From NCBI RefSeq assembly GCF_002941025.1, contig NZ_PTJS01000001.1:5833472-5897471 (forward strand): a DNA stretch of 64,000 bases, in the 5' to 3' direction. Positions within the stretch are counted from its first letter, which is position 1. Each line of letters starts with the position of its first letter. Below, piece by piece: positions 1 through 9,939 of the stretch. The position numbers were made by a program, and so were the translations under genes. The notes under the pieces are model-generated. The model saw only the letters and a list, made by a program, of their open reading frames with translations. It searched no databases and was not told the origin of the DNA. Source of the stretch: Streptomyces sp. QL37. Lineage in GTDB: Bacteria; Actinomycetota; Actinomycetes; Streptomycetales; Streptomycetaceae.

Positions 1-1266
<1,266 letters not shown>

Positions 1267-1567
1267 TCGAAGCGCGATCGAGATGTGGGCGACGCGTGGT
1301 CGTGAGTGACGGGGGAATCAAGGCAACGAGGTGACGCGGGCGGCCGGGTGGTCACCCCGCATCACCCGTTCGGCGCCTATCAGATGGTGAGCGGTGGAGG
1401 ACCGCATTCGGGCAAGAGCTGCAGAGCGCTGCCCGTGGCGGCCCTCGTCGGCCTACTGTTGAACAAGCACCTGCCGTGCCCGGCCGCGTGGTGGGATCTG
1501 GGTCGTGGTGGCATGGGAGCGGGGGCCACCATGGGACATCGGCACCGCCGGCTGTGAGAGGGACGGA
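1267..1567. other. intergenic leader of the first GGDEF/EAL gene
   Basis: No gene is supported in these 301 bases. A short open frame from 1384 has no ribosome site I can defend. A dyad TGGTGGC (1506-1512) / GCCACCA (1525-1531) lies about 40 bases before the downstream start codon and could form a 5'UTR hairpin. A TTGAAC hexamer near 1459 lacks a convincing -10 partner. Confidence 0.4.
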
Positions 1568-3709
1568 ATGAAACCGACCGAGAGCGCCGCACCGGTGTCG
1601 CGGCTGCAAGGTTTCGTGGGCCTCACGTCCAAGGTGGGCGCCGTCGTGGTGGCGGTCGCCGCCGTGCAGTTGGTGACCGGGTTCTACCGGACGGTCCACG
1701 ACGGGCACGCGCTCTTCCCGGCCGGCACAGCAGGCTGGTCGCTCGCCCTGCTCACCGGAATCATCGTGGGCCATCTGGTCGCCCTCGGGCGCGACCGCTG
1801 GTGGGGCGGTACCGGTTCCGGCGCCGCCCTCACCCTCGCCGTCCTGCTGCTCTACGGCTGGGTGGCCGCGGGCCTGGTCAGCCTCGTCGTCGTGGTGCTC
1901 GTCGGTACGGCCAGGCGGCACCGGTGGTGGCAGGGCCTGCTGCACGGGGCGGTGGACATACTCGGCATCGGGGCGGCCGCGCTGGTCCTGGCCGCCTTCG
2001 GCGATGTCCCGAGCGTCGAAACGCCCTGGCGGCCACTCCACTGGGGTATCGACGCCGTACCGGAAGTCCTGCTCGCCGCCGGTACCTATCTCCTCGTCAC
2101 CCGCTTCCTGCTCTGGTACGCCAGGGCGTCCCAGAGCGGCGGGCTGCCGACGATCGCCCGCACCGCCCTGCTGCGCCAGGGGCTCGTCGCGGTCGCCCTG
2201 CTCGGCATCGCCCCGCTGATCTGCGTGGTGGCCTCGGCCAAGCCCGTGCTGCTGCCGCTCTTCGCCGTCCCGCTGATCGCGCTCGACTCCACGCTGTGGA
2301 TCGCCCGCGCACGGGCCGAGGAGCAGCTGAGGGATCCGCTCACCGGGCTGCCCAACCGCCAGTGGCTCCTGGAGAGGACGTGGACGGCGCTGGAGGAGGC
2401 CGGCAGCACCGGCACCAGAACCGCCCTGGTCCTCATCGACCTCGACCGCTTCCGGGCCGTCAACGACACCCTCGGACACCTCGCCGGTGACCGGCTGCTT
2501 CTCCAGATAGCGGAGCGCCTGCGGCTCGCCCTGCCGCGCGGCGCGGAGGCCGCACGGCTCGGCGGCGACGAGTTCGCCGTGCTGCTGCCGACGGCGGACT
2601 CGATCACCAGCGCCCAGCGCATCGCCCGCAATCTGGTCGCCGAGCTCTCCTCGCCCCTCGACCTCGACGGGCTCACGCTGGTACTGGAGGCGAGCGCGGG
2701 GGTCGCCGTCCACCCCGATCACGCGCTGGACGCCGAAGGGCTCCTCAGGCGGGCGGACGTGGCCATGTACCAGGCCAAGCGGGACCGCACCGGCGTGGAG
2801 GTCTACGAGTCCAAGCGCGACAGCAACACCCCGGACCGGCTCGGCCTGCTGGGCGACCTTCGCCGGGCCCTGGACGCCCGAGAGGTGGAGCTCCACTACC
2901 AGCCCAAGGTCCGCTTCGACGGCCAGGTGGCGGGCCTCGAAGCGCTCGTGCGCTGGGTGCACCCGGAGCGCGGACGGGTCCCCCCGGACGAGTTCATCGC
3001 GATCGCGGAATCCTCCGGGCTGATGCCCCACCTCACCGAGTACGTCCTGGAGACGGCGCTGGCCCAGGTGGCCCGGTGGCGGGCTCAGGGGCTGTTCGTC
3101 CCCGTCGCGGTCAACGTCTCGCCGCGCGACGTCCACACTCCCGGCTTCGCGGGCAGCGTCGCCGCCCGGCTCGCCAGGCACGGCGTCCCGGCCGGAGCGC
3201 TGCAGCTGGAGATAACCGAGCACGTCCTGCTGGAGGACCCTCAGCGGGCCGCGGACACCCTGGCCGGGCTGACCGGGCACGGCGTGAAGATGTCCCTCGA
3301 CGACTTCGGCACCGGCTACTCCTCCCTCGTCCATCTCCGGAAGCTGCCGGTCAGCGAGCTCAAGATCGACCGGTCGTTCGTCGCGCGGCTGGCCGTGGAC
3401 AACGAGGACGCCGAGATCGTCCGCTGCACCATCGACCTGGCCCATTCGCTCGGCCTGATCGTCGTCGCCGAGGGCGTCGAGGACGACGAGACCTGGGAGC
3501 GGCTGCGGGACCTGCGATGCGACGCAGTGCAGGGGTGGCTCGTCGCCGCCGCGATGCCGCCGCAGGAGACGACGGCCTGGCTGCGGGCCCGGGGCGAGCA
3601 CGGGTGGCGGAGGCCCGCCGACCTGGAGGCCGCCGCGGCGGCTCTGAAACCCGAGGTGGAGCAGCAGCGCCCGGCCGGGCGGGCGGTGTCCGGCCCGGCG
3701 ACGGCCTGA
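1568..3709 (+). CDS. rmdB: membrane-anchored GGDEF-EAL protein, probable c-di-GMP phosphodiesterase (RmdB-like)
   Basis: A 713-residue protein that turns over the second messenger c-di-GMP at the membrane. The first 235 residues are a run of hydrophobic helices. A GGDEF domain follows with the intact signature RLGGDEFAVL near 332. It is then followed by an EAL domain with LEALVRW near 457 and SLDDFGTGYSSL near 577, so the phosphodiesterase residues look complete. There is no RxxD inhibitory site five residues before GGDEF. I chose ATG 1568, preceded by GAGAGGGACGGA, over an in-frame GTG at 1505. The position between ligA and gatC matches the Streptomyces coelicolor gene reported as rmdB, a c-di-GMP phosphodiesterase affecting development; that name rests on remembered synteny. 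Enzymatic direction is inference. Confidence 0.85.
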   Translation: MKPTESAAPVSRLQGFVGLTSKVGAVVVAVAAVQLVTGFYRTVHDGHALFPAGTAGWSLALLTGIIVGHLVALGRDRWWGGTGSGAALTLAVLLLYGWVAAGLVSLVVVVLVGTARRHRWWQGLLHGAVDILGIGAAALVLAAFGDVPSVETPWRPLHWGIDAVPEVLLAAGTYLLVTRFLLWYARASQSGGLPTIARTALLRQGLVAVALLGIAPLICVVASAKPVLLPLFAVPLIALDSTLWIARARAEEQLRDPLTGLPNRQWLLERTWTALEEAGSTGTRTALVLIDLDRFRAVNDTLGHLAGDRLLLQIAERLRLALPRGAEAARLGGDEFAVLLPTADSITSAQRIARNLVAELSSPLDLDGLTLVLEASAGVAVHPDHALDAEGLLRRADVAMYQAKRDRTGVEVYESKRDSNTPDRLGLLGDLRRALDAREVELHYQPKVRFDGQVAGLEALVRWVHPERGRVPPDEFIAIAESSGLMPHLTEYVLETALAQVARWRAQGLFVPVAVNVSPRDVHTPGFAGSVAARLARHGVPAGALQLEITEHVLLEDPQRAADTLAGLTGHGVKMSLDDFGTGYSSLVHLRKLPVSELKIDRSFVARLAVDNEDAEIVRCTIDLAHSLGLIVVAEGVEDDETWERLRDLRCDAVQGWLVAAAMPPQETTAWLRARGEHGWRRPADLEAAAAALKPEVEQQRPAGRAVSGPATA

Positions 3710-3761
3710 GGACCGTACGGCCCCCCACCCGGCGACGACCTGAGGACCGTACGCCCCACCC
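3694..3761. repeat. tandem direct repeat, 2 x 34 bp
   Basis: Copy 1 (3694-3727) spans the stop codon of the GGDEF/EAL gene and copy 2 (3728-3761) follows directly. Both contain CCTGAGGACCGTACG. Copy 2 differs by a few bases. It looks like a slippage duplication of the gene's 3' end. Confidence 0.75.
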
Positions 3762-3908
3762 GGTGGCCTTTTTGTCCCCAATCGCCGGACGAGCCCGATG
3801 TGGCCGGACCGGCATTGTGAGGCGGCGGGCGGTAACGCAGTCGGGGCAGTGCCCGGCGACCCCATAGGATTGGGCCAAAACCACACACCAAACCCTGAGG
3901 ATCGCTGC

Positions 3909-4205
3909 ATGCCTGGCATCACGCGCGAGGAGGTCGCCCACCTCGCCCGGCTGGCGCGTCTGGAGCTGAAGGGCGAAGAGCTCGAACACTTCGCCGGTCA
4001 GCTCGACGACATCATCGGCGCGGTCGCCCGCGTCTCCGAAGTCGCCGACCAAGACGTACCGCCGACCTCCCACCCGCTGCCGCTGACCAACGTCATGCGG
4101 GCGGACGAGGTCCGTCCGTCGCTCACCCCCGAGCAGGCGCTCTCCGGCGCCCCGGCCCAGGAGCAGCAGCGTTTCAAGGTGCCGCAGATCCTGGGGGAGG
4201 ACTAA
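3909..4205 (+). CDS. gatC: Asp-tRNA(Asn)/Glu-tRNA(Gln) amidotransferase subunit C
   Basis: A 98-residue GatC, the small linker subunit that wraps around GatA and GatB in the tRNA-dependent amidotransferase. The N-terminal motif [17 protein letters not shown] and the central [16 protein letters not shown] are typical, as is the C-terminal run ending [10 protein letters not shown]. Start ATG 3909 gives the normal family length; in-frame codons upstream would add a tail with no homology I recognise. It sits 5 bases before gatA, so the two are one transcription unit. Confidence 0.96.
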   Translation: MPGITREEVAHLARLARLELKGEELEHFAGQLDDIIGAVARVSEVADQDVPPTSHPLPLTNVMRADEVRPSLTPEQALSGAPAQEQQRFKVPQILGED

Positions 4206-4210
4206 CAGCC

Positions 4211-5713
4211 ATGACGGACATCAGCACCATCATCAAGCTCACCGCGGCCGAGATCGCCGCGAAGATCGCCTCCGGCGAGCTGACGGCCGTCGAGGTCACC
4301 GAGGCGCACCTGGCCCGGATCGACGCCATCGACGAGAAGGTCCACGCCTTCCTGCACATCGACCGTGAGGGCGCGCTCGCGCAGGCCCGCGCCGTCGACG
4401 CCAAGCGTGAGGCGGGTGAGAAGCTCGGCCCGCTGGCCGGCGTCCCGCTCGCGCTCAAGGACATCTTCACCACCCAGGACATGCCGACCACCGTCGGCTC
4501 GAAGATCCTCGAGGGGTGGGTCCCGCCGTACGACGCGACCCTCACGAAGAAGCTGAAGGACGCCGACGTCGTCATCCTCGGCAAGACCAACATGGACGAG
4601 TTCGCCATGGGGTCCTCCACCGAGAACAGCGCCTACGGCCCGACCGGCAACCCCTGGGACCTCACCCGTATCCCGGGCGGTTCCGGCGGTGGCTCGTCCG
4701 CCGCGCTGGCCTCCTTCGAGGCGCCGCTCGCCATCGGCACGGACACCGGCGGCTCCATCCGCCAGCCCGCGGCCGTCACCGGCACCGTCGGCGTCAAGCC
4801 CACCTACGGCGGCGTCTCCCGCTACGGCATGGTCGCCTTCTCGTCCTCCCTCGACCAGGGCGGCCCCTGCGCCCGTACGGTCCTGGACGCGGCGCTGCTC
4901 CACGAGGTCATCGGCGGCCACGACCCGATGGACTCGACGTCCATCGACGCCCCTGTCCCGCCGGTCGTCGAGGCCGCGCGCAACGGCTCCGTGCAGGGCA
5001 TGCGCGTCGGCGTGGTCAAGCAGTTCGCGGGCGAGGGCTACCAGGCCGGCGTCGTCCAGCGGTTCAACGAGTCCGTCGAGCTGCTGAAGTCGCTCGGCGC
5101 CACGATCGTCGAGCTGGACTGCCCGTCCTTCGACCTCGCCCTTTCGGCGTACTACCTCATCGCGCCGTCCGAGGCCTCCTCGAACCTGGCCCGTTTCGAC
5201 GCCATGCGCTACGGCCTGCGGGTCGGCGACGACGGCACGCGGTCCGCCGAGGACGTCACCGCCCTCACCCGTGAGGCCGGCTTCGGCGACGAGGTCAAGC
5301 GCCGCATCATCCTGGGCACGTACGCACTCAGCTCCGGCTACTACGACGCGTACTACGGCTCGGCCCAGAAGGTCCGCACCCTCATCACCCAGGACTTCGA
5401 GAAGGCGTTCGAGCAGGTGGACGTCGTCGTCTCGCCGACGACGCCCACCACCGCCTTCCCCATCGGCGAGCGCGCCGACGACCCGATGGCGATGTACCTC
5501 GCGGACCTGTGCACCATTCCGACCAACCTCGCCGGCAACTCCGCCATGTCGCTGCCCTGCGGCCTGGCACCGGAGGACGGCCTGCCGGTCGGACTGCAGA
5601 TCATCGCCCCCGCCATGAAGGACGACCGGCTCTACAAGGTCGGAGCCGCCGTCGAGGCCGCTTTCGTGGAAAAGTGGGGGCACCCGCTGCTTGAGGAGGC
5701 TCCGTCACTATGA
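4211..5713 (+). CDS. gatA: Asp-tRNA(Asn)/Glu-tRNA(Gln) amidotransferase subunit A
   Basis: A 500-residue amidase-signature protein that releases ammonia from glutamine for conversion of misacylated Glu-tRNA(Gln) and Asp-tRNA(Asn). The Ser-cisSer-Lys triad is visible: Lys in [11 protein letters not shown] (about 80), the glycine-serine stretch [15 protein letters not shown] (about 155) and the catalytic Ser in [12 protein letters not shown] (about 179). Length is normal for the family. Its TGA overlaps the ATG of the next small gene (ATGA), which implies translational coupling. Confidence 0.98.
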   Translation: MTDISTIIKLTAAEIAAKIASGELTAVEVTEAHLARIDAIDEKVHAFLHIDREGALAQARAVDAKREAGEKLGPLAGVPLALKDIFTTQDMPTTVGSKILEGWVPPYDATLTKKLKDADVVILGKTNMDEFAMGSSTENSAYGPTGNPWDLTRIPGGSGGGSSAALASFEAPLAIGTDTGGSIRQPAAVTGTVGVKPTYGGVSRYGMVAFSSSLDQGGPCARTVLDAALLHEVIGGHDPMDSTSIDAPVPPVVEAARNGSVQGMRVGVVKQFAGEGYQAGVVQRFNESVELLKSLGATIVELDCPSFDLALSAYYLIAPSEASSNLARFDAMRYGLRVGDDGTRSAEDVTALTREAGFGDEVKRRIILGTYALSSGYYDAYYGSAQKVRTLITQDFEKAFEQVDVVVSPTTPTTAFPIGERADDPMAMYLADLCTIPTNLAGNSAMSLPCGLAPEDGLPVGLQIIAPAMKDDRLYKVGAAVEAAFVEKWGHPLLEEAPSL

Positions 5714-5952
5714 GCGCAATGGCTAAGAAGGCCAAGAACTTCAAGAAGTCCAAGTCCGGTGTGTACGTGTCCCTGGGCACCACCGCCTTCGGCGCCCTGA
5801 GCGTCGTCAAGCAGGCGAGGATGGCCCGCCAGGACAACGACACGCTGCGGCTGGTCGACGCCGCCGTATCCGCCGCCGCGATCGTGACCGGACTCGCGAT
5901 CCTCTACCGCGAGCTCAAGCGTCTCGGCGACGACGACGTCCTGCTGGGCTGA
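5710..5952 (+). CDS. conserved small protein between gatA and gatB
   Basis: An 80-residue protein of unknown function. The N-terminus is very lysine-rich ([14 protein letters not shown] from the second ATG at 5719), followed by a stretch with two moderately hydrophobic segments ([16 protein letters not shown] and [20 protein letters not shown]), so it may be membrane-associated. ATG 5710 overlaps the gatA stop codon; ATG 5719 is the alternative start. It ends 16 bases before gatB, so it is co-transcribed with the amidotransferase. Nothing in it resembles a known amidotransferase subunit such as GatF. Confidence 0.85.
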   Translation: MSAMAKKAKNFKKSKSGVYVSLGTTAFGALSVVKQARMARQDNDTLRLVDAAVSAAAIVTGLAILYRELKRLGDDDVLLG

Positions 5953-5968
5953 GAGGGAAAGTTTCATC

Positions 5969-7477
5969 GTGACTGTCATCGACCTGGAGTCGTACGAGGA
6001 TGCCCTCGCGACGTACGACCCCGTCATGGGCCTCGAGGTCCATGTGGAGCTCGGCACCAAGACCAAGATGTTCTGCGGGTGCTCCACCGAGCTCAAGCAG
6101 GACGCGAACTCGCAGACCTGCCCGGTCTGCCTCGGGCTGCCGGGCGCGCTGCCCGTCGTCAACGAGATCGGCGTCGAGTCCGCCGTCAAGATCGGTCTCG
6201 CGCTGAACTGCGAGATCGCCGAGTGGTGCCGCTTCGCCCGGAAGAACTACTTCTATCCGGACATGCCGAAGAACTTCCAGACCTCCCAGTACGACGAGCC
6301 GATCGCCTTCGACGGCTATCTGGACGTCCAGCTGGAGGACGGCGAGATCTTCCGCGTGCAGATCGAGCGCGCGCACATGGAGGAGGACACCGGCAAGTCG
6401 ACGCACGTCGGCGGTGCCACCGGCCGTATCCACGGCGCCTCCCACTCGCTGCTCGACTACAACCGCGCGGGCATCCCCCTCATCGAGATCGTCACCAAGC
6501 CGATCGAGGGAGCGGGCGCACGCGCCCCCGAGGTCGCCAAGGCGTACGTCGCCGAGCTCCGCGAGCTCATCAAGGCGCTCGGCGTCTCGGAGGCCCGCAT
6601 GGAGATGGGCCAGATGCGCTGCGACGTCAACCTGTCGCTGCGCCCCAACGGCACCGAGAAGTTCGGCACGCGCTCCGAGACGAAGAACGTCAACTCGCTG
6701 CGCTCCGTCGAGCGTGCCGCCCGCTTCGAGATCCAGCGGCACGCCGCCGTGCTGAACTCGGGCGGGACGATCGTGCAGGAGACCCGGCACTTCCACGAGG
6801 AGGACGGCTCCACCACGGCCGGCCGCATCAAGGACAACGCCGAGGACTACCGCTACTTCCCCGAGCCGGACCTGGTGCCGGTCGCCCCTGCCCGCGACTG
6901 GGTCGAGGAGCTCCGCAAGGGGCTTCCCGAGCTGCCCCGGCTGCGCCGCAAGCGGCTGAAGGAGGAGTGGGGTGTCAACGAGCACGACATGCAGTCCATC
7001 CTGAACGCCGGCGCGGTCGACCTGATCGTCGCCACGACGGACGCGGGCGCCCCGTCGGACCAGGCCCGCAAGTGGTGGATGGGCGAGCTCGCCCGTAACG
7101 CCAACGAGACCGGCCGCAGCCTGGACGAGCTGCCGGTCACCCCGGCGCAGGTCGCCCGGGTGGCTGAGCTCGTCGCCTCCGGCGACCTCAACGACAAGCT
7201 GGCGCGCCAGGTCCTCGAGGGCGTCCTCGCGGGCGAGGGCGACCCCGACACCGTCGTCGAGAAGCGCGGCCTGAAGGTCGTCTCCGACGAGGGTGCGCTG
7301 TCGACGGCCGTCGACGAGGCCATCGCGGGCAACGCCGCCATCGCGGACAAGATCCGCGGCGGCAAGGTGGCCGCGGCCGGCGCTCTGGTGGGCGCGGTCA
7401 TGAAGGCCACCCGCGGCCAGGCGGACGCGGCGCGTGTGCGTGAGCTGATCCTGGAGAAGCTCGGCGTCGAGGGCTGA
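5969..7477 (+). CDS. gatB: Asp-tRNA(Asn)/Glu-tRNA(Gln) amidotransferase subunit B
   Basis: A 502-residue GatB, the kinase/tRNA-binding subunit that activates the misacylated aminoacyl-tRNA. The N-terminal motif [18 protein letters not shown] and the zinc-type cysteines (CGCS, then CPVCLG) are present, as are the conserved blocks [17 protein letters not shown] and [11 protein letters not shown]. The tail is the YqeY-like helical domain used for tRNA recognition. GTG 5969 follows GAGAGGGAAAG. It is the last gene of the gatC-gatA-small gene-gatB unit and is followed by a strong hairpin. Confidence 0.98.
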   Translation: MTVIDLESYEDALATYDPVMGLEVHVELGTKTKMFCGCSTELKQDANSQTCPVCLGLPGALPVVNEIGVESAVKIGLALNCEIAEWCRFARKNYFYPDMPKNFQTSQYDEPIAFDGYLDVQLEDGEIFRVQIERAHMEEDTGKSTHVGGATGRIHGASHSLLDYNRAGIPLIEIVTKPIEGAGARAPEVAKAYVAELRELIKALGVSEARMEMGQMRCDVNLSLRPNGTEKFGTRSETKNVNSLRSVERAARFEIQRHAAVLNSGGTIVQETRHFHEEDGSTTAGRIKDNAEDYRYFPEPDLVPVAPARDWVEELRKGLPELPRLRRKRLKEEWGVNEHDMQSILNAGAVDLIVATTDAGAPSDQARKWWMGELARNANETGRSLDELPVTPAQVARVAELVASGDLNDKLARQVLEGVLAGEGDPDTVVEKRGLKVVSDEGALSTAVDEAIAGNAAIADKIRGGKVAAAGALVGAVMKATRGQADAARVRELILEKLGVEG

Positions 7478-7493
7478 TCCCCGGCACGCCCCT

Positions 7494-7530
7494 GGGGGCG
7501 GTGCACCCGTTCACCGGGTGTGCCGCCCCC
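7494..7530 (+). terminator. hairpin terminator after gatB
   Basis: Outer stem GGGGGCGG (7494-7501) pairs with CCGCCCCC (7523-7530). Inner stem CACCCG (7504-7509) pairs with CGGGTG (7515-7520), with a two-base internal bulge on each side. There is no T-tract, which is usual for Streptomyces. Confidence 0.8.
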
Positions 7531-7645
7531 TTCGCGCTGCCCGGCCCGGCCCGCAGGACGTTCACCACCAGGCCGTACGGCGGTCTTCCCGTAGCCACCC
7601 GGCGTGACTAGCTTCCAGCCGTAGATACGGAATCGGGAGGCTCAC

Positions 7646-9757
7646 TTGACCACGGACATGTCACGGCGGCGGCTCTTCGCGCTCGGGGGCGGTGCCCTCG
7701 GCGCCGTCGCGGCGGGATCGTTCCTGCCCCCGTCGCTCCAGGCGGCGATCGCCGCACAGCCCGCGGCCGAGCGGTCCGGGGGCGCGGGGCTGGACGCCAT
7801 CGAGCACGTGGTGATCCTGATGCAGGAGAATCGTTCCTTCGACCACTACTTCGGGACGCTGCGCGGAGTGCGCGGCTTCGGCGACCGCAACGCGATCGAA
7901 CTCCCCTCCGGCCGGACCGTCTTCGAACAGCCGGGGCCCGCGGGCACGACCGTGTTCCCGTTCCCCGTCCGCGACGCCGCGGAGGCGCAGAAGAAGGACC
8001 TCCAGTACATCGGCGCCCTCGACCACTCGTGGAGCGGTGGCTCCAAGGCGTGGGCGGACGGCTGGATGAACGGCTGGGTCACCGCGAAGACCGCCGCGAC
8101 CATGGCGTACTACGACCGCGGCGACATCCCGCTGCACTACGAACTCGCCGACACCTTCACGGTCTGCGACGCCTACCACTCCTCGATCCACACCTCCACC
8201 AGCCCCAACCGCAACCACCTGTGGAGCGGCCGGACGGGTGATGAGCCGGACGGCAGGCGTGCGGTGGGCAACGACGCGTACGACGAGGGAACCCACCCCG
8301 GATACGACTGGGGCACCTACGCCGAGCGGCTGGAGAAGGCCGGGCGGAGCTGGAAGACGTACACCGAGTGGGAGAACTTCACCGACAACCAGATCGAGTT
8401 CTTCGCCACCTTCAAGGCCATCGCCCGCAAGGCCCTGGCGAAGACCGACGGCCACACCTACATGGAGTCCTTCTACGCCACCGTGCGCGCCGCGGACGGG
8501 GCCGCCGAGCGGGAGCGGCTGCTGGGGCTGCTCGACGAAGGCGTCGCCGCCCTGACGGCGGCCGAGCGCAGTCTGTTCGAGCGGGGGCTGCGCCGGGTGG
8601 AGACCGGCACACTCGCCCAGGAGTTCGCCGACGACGTGGCGGCGGGGACGCTGCCCGAGGTCTCCTACCTGGTCCCGTCGGCGGTCGATTCCGAGCACCC
8701 GAGCGTCTCGTCGCCGGTGCACAGCGCCACCGTCGTCTACAAGATCCTGGACGCACTCGGCAAGCACCCCGACGTGTGGCGGCGCACCGTCGTCCTCATC
8801 AACTACGACGAGAACGACGGATTCTTCGACCACGTGCCGCCGCCGGTCGCCCCCGCGGAGGTGACCGAGGAGCACTGGGAGGGCAAGCCCACCGGGCTCG
8901 GCGTGCGGGTCCCGCTGCTGGTCGTCTCCCCTTGGTCCGTCGGCGGGTACGTCTGCTCCGAGGTCTTCGACCACACCTCCGTGATCCGCCTCCTGGAGCG
9001 CTGGACAGGGGTGGAGGAACCCAACATCGGCGACTGGCGGCGCCGGGTCACCGGAGACCTCACCTCGGCCTTCGACTTCACCCGCGCGCGGCGGCAGCCC
9101 GGGACGGAGCCTCCCGCCGCGATCCCGCCGTTCGGCGGACGCTGGCAGCCGAAGCCGCCCGCAGTCCAGCACATGCCCGTCCAGGAGGCCGGCGTCCGAC
9201 CGGCCCGGCCCCTGCCCTACCAGCCCGACGCGCAGGCCAGGCGCGTGGCAGGCGGACTGCGGCTGGACCTCAGCAACACCGGCAGGTCCTCCGCGCACTT
9301 CACGCTCTATCCGTACGCGGGCGAGTTCCCCGCCCCGCAGCACCGGGACGTCAGGGGCACGGCACGGTGGGCGGTGCCGCTGACGGGTGAGGCGTACCGC
9401 TTCACGGTCACCGGCCCGAACGGCTTCCGGCGGGAGTTCGAGGGCGCTTCCGGCGGTGGCGCGGAACTCGCCTCCCGCATCGACGCCCACGAGCGGGACC
9501 TGCACCTCACGCTGCGCAACGACGGCAGGCGGACGCTGACCTACACCGTGCGGCCCCTCGGATACGTCGACGAGGACGACCTGCGGAACTGGACCCGGAC
9601 GGTCGAGGTCAAGCCCGGGCGCAGCCGTACGGTCGTGCATTCGGCGGCCGACGCCCACGGCTGGTACGACATCGAGGTGACGGCCGGCGAGGCGGGCTCC
9701 TTCCGCCGCCGGCTGATGGGCCACATCGAGAACGGCCGGGCGAGCGTCACCGGCTGA
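7646..9757 (+). CDS. Tat-exported phosphocholine-specific phospholipase C
   Basis: A 703-residue secreted phosphoesterase that cleaves phospholipid head groups outside the cell. The N-terminus has a twin-arginine motif (SRRRLFAL) and a hydrophobic segment ending near SLQAAIAA, so folded export is expected. The catalytic phosphoesterase domain shows HVVILMQENRSFDHYFGTLR, STSPNRNHLWSGR and NYDENDGFFDHVPPP. Two C-terminal copies of the family's beta domain (DUF756 type) follow from about 520. TTG 7646, five bases after GGGAGG, is the best start; ATG 7658 is the alternative and keeps the Tat motif. It could equally be described as non-haemolytic phospholipase C. Confidence 0.93.
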   Translation: MTTDMSRRRLFALGGGALGAVAAGSFLPPSLQAAIAAQPAAERSGGAGLDAIEHVVILMQENRSFDHYFGTLRGVRGFGDRNAIELPSGRTVFEQPGPAGTTVFPFPVRDAAEAQKKDLQYIGALDHSWSGGSKAWADGWMNGWVTAKTAATMAYYDRGDIPLHYELADTFTVCDAYHSSIHTSTSPNRNHLWSGRTGDEPDGRRAVGNDAYDEGTHPGYDWGTYAERLEKAGRSWKTYTEWENFTDNQIEFFATFKAIARKALAKTDGHTYMESFYATVRAADGAAERERLLGLLDEGVAALTAAERSLFERGLRRVETGTLAQEFADDVAAGTLPEVSYLVPSAVDSEHPSVSSPVHSATVVYKILDALGKHPDVWRRTVVLINYDENDGFFDHVPPPVAPAEVTEEHWEGKPTGLGVRVPLLVVSPWSVGGYVCSEVFDHTSVIRLLERWTGVEEPNIGDWRRRVTGDLTSAFDFTRARRQPGTEPPAAIPPFGGRWQPKPPAVQHMPVQEAGVRPARPLPYQPDAQARRVAGGLRLDLSNTGRSSAHFTLYPYAGEFPAPQHRDVRGTARWAVPLTGEAYRFTVTGPNGFRREFEGASGGGAELASRIDAHERDLHLTLRNDGRRTLTYTVRPLGYVDEDDLRNWTRTVEVKPGRSRTVVHSAADAHGWYDIEVTAGEAGSFRRRLMGHIENGRASVTG

Positions 9758-9939
9758 CGGGCAGGAGGCGGGCGGTGGTGGCCGCACGACGAAAGGGGCG
9801 ACGTCAAGCCATGTGACCATGGCCACGAAAGCGGCAAATGGTCAGGAATGGCTGACAGAGTGAGGCTCTCAGGTCATGCGACTTGGTGGGATGTTCCCGT
9901 CATATCCCTCTACGTCCACGAACCCCAGGAGCACCTCCG

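Noticed and set aside
1384..1557. Short plus-strand frame before the first GGDEF/EAL gene
   Set aside because: Starts MVSGGGPHSGKSC with a hydrophobic middle, but no ribosome site and no similarity I know; treated as leader sequence.
1352..3922. Very long minus-strand open frame opposite the first GGDEF/EAL gene
   Set aside because: It is antisense to a gene with clear domain signatures; long antisense frames are expected at this GC content, and its residue make-up is Arg/Gly/Pro/Asp-rich with no family features.
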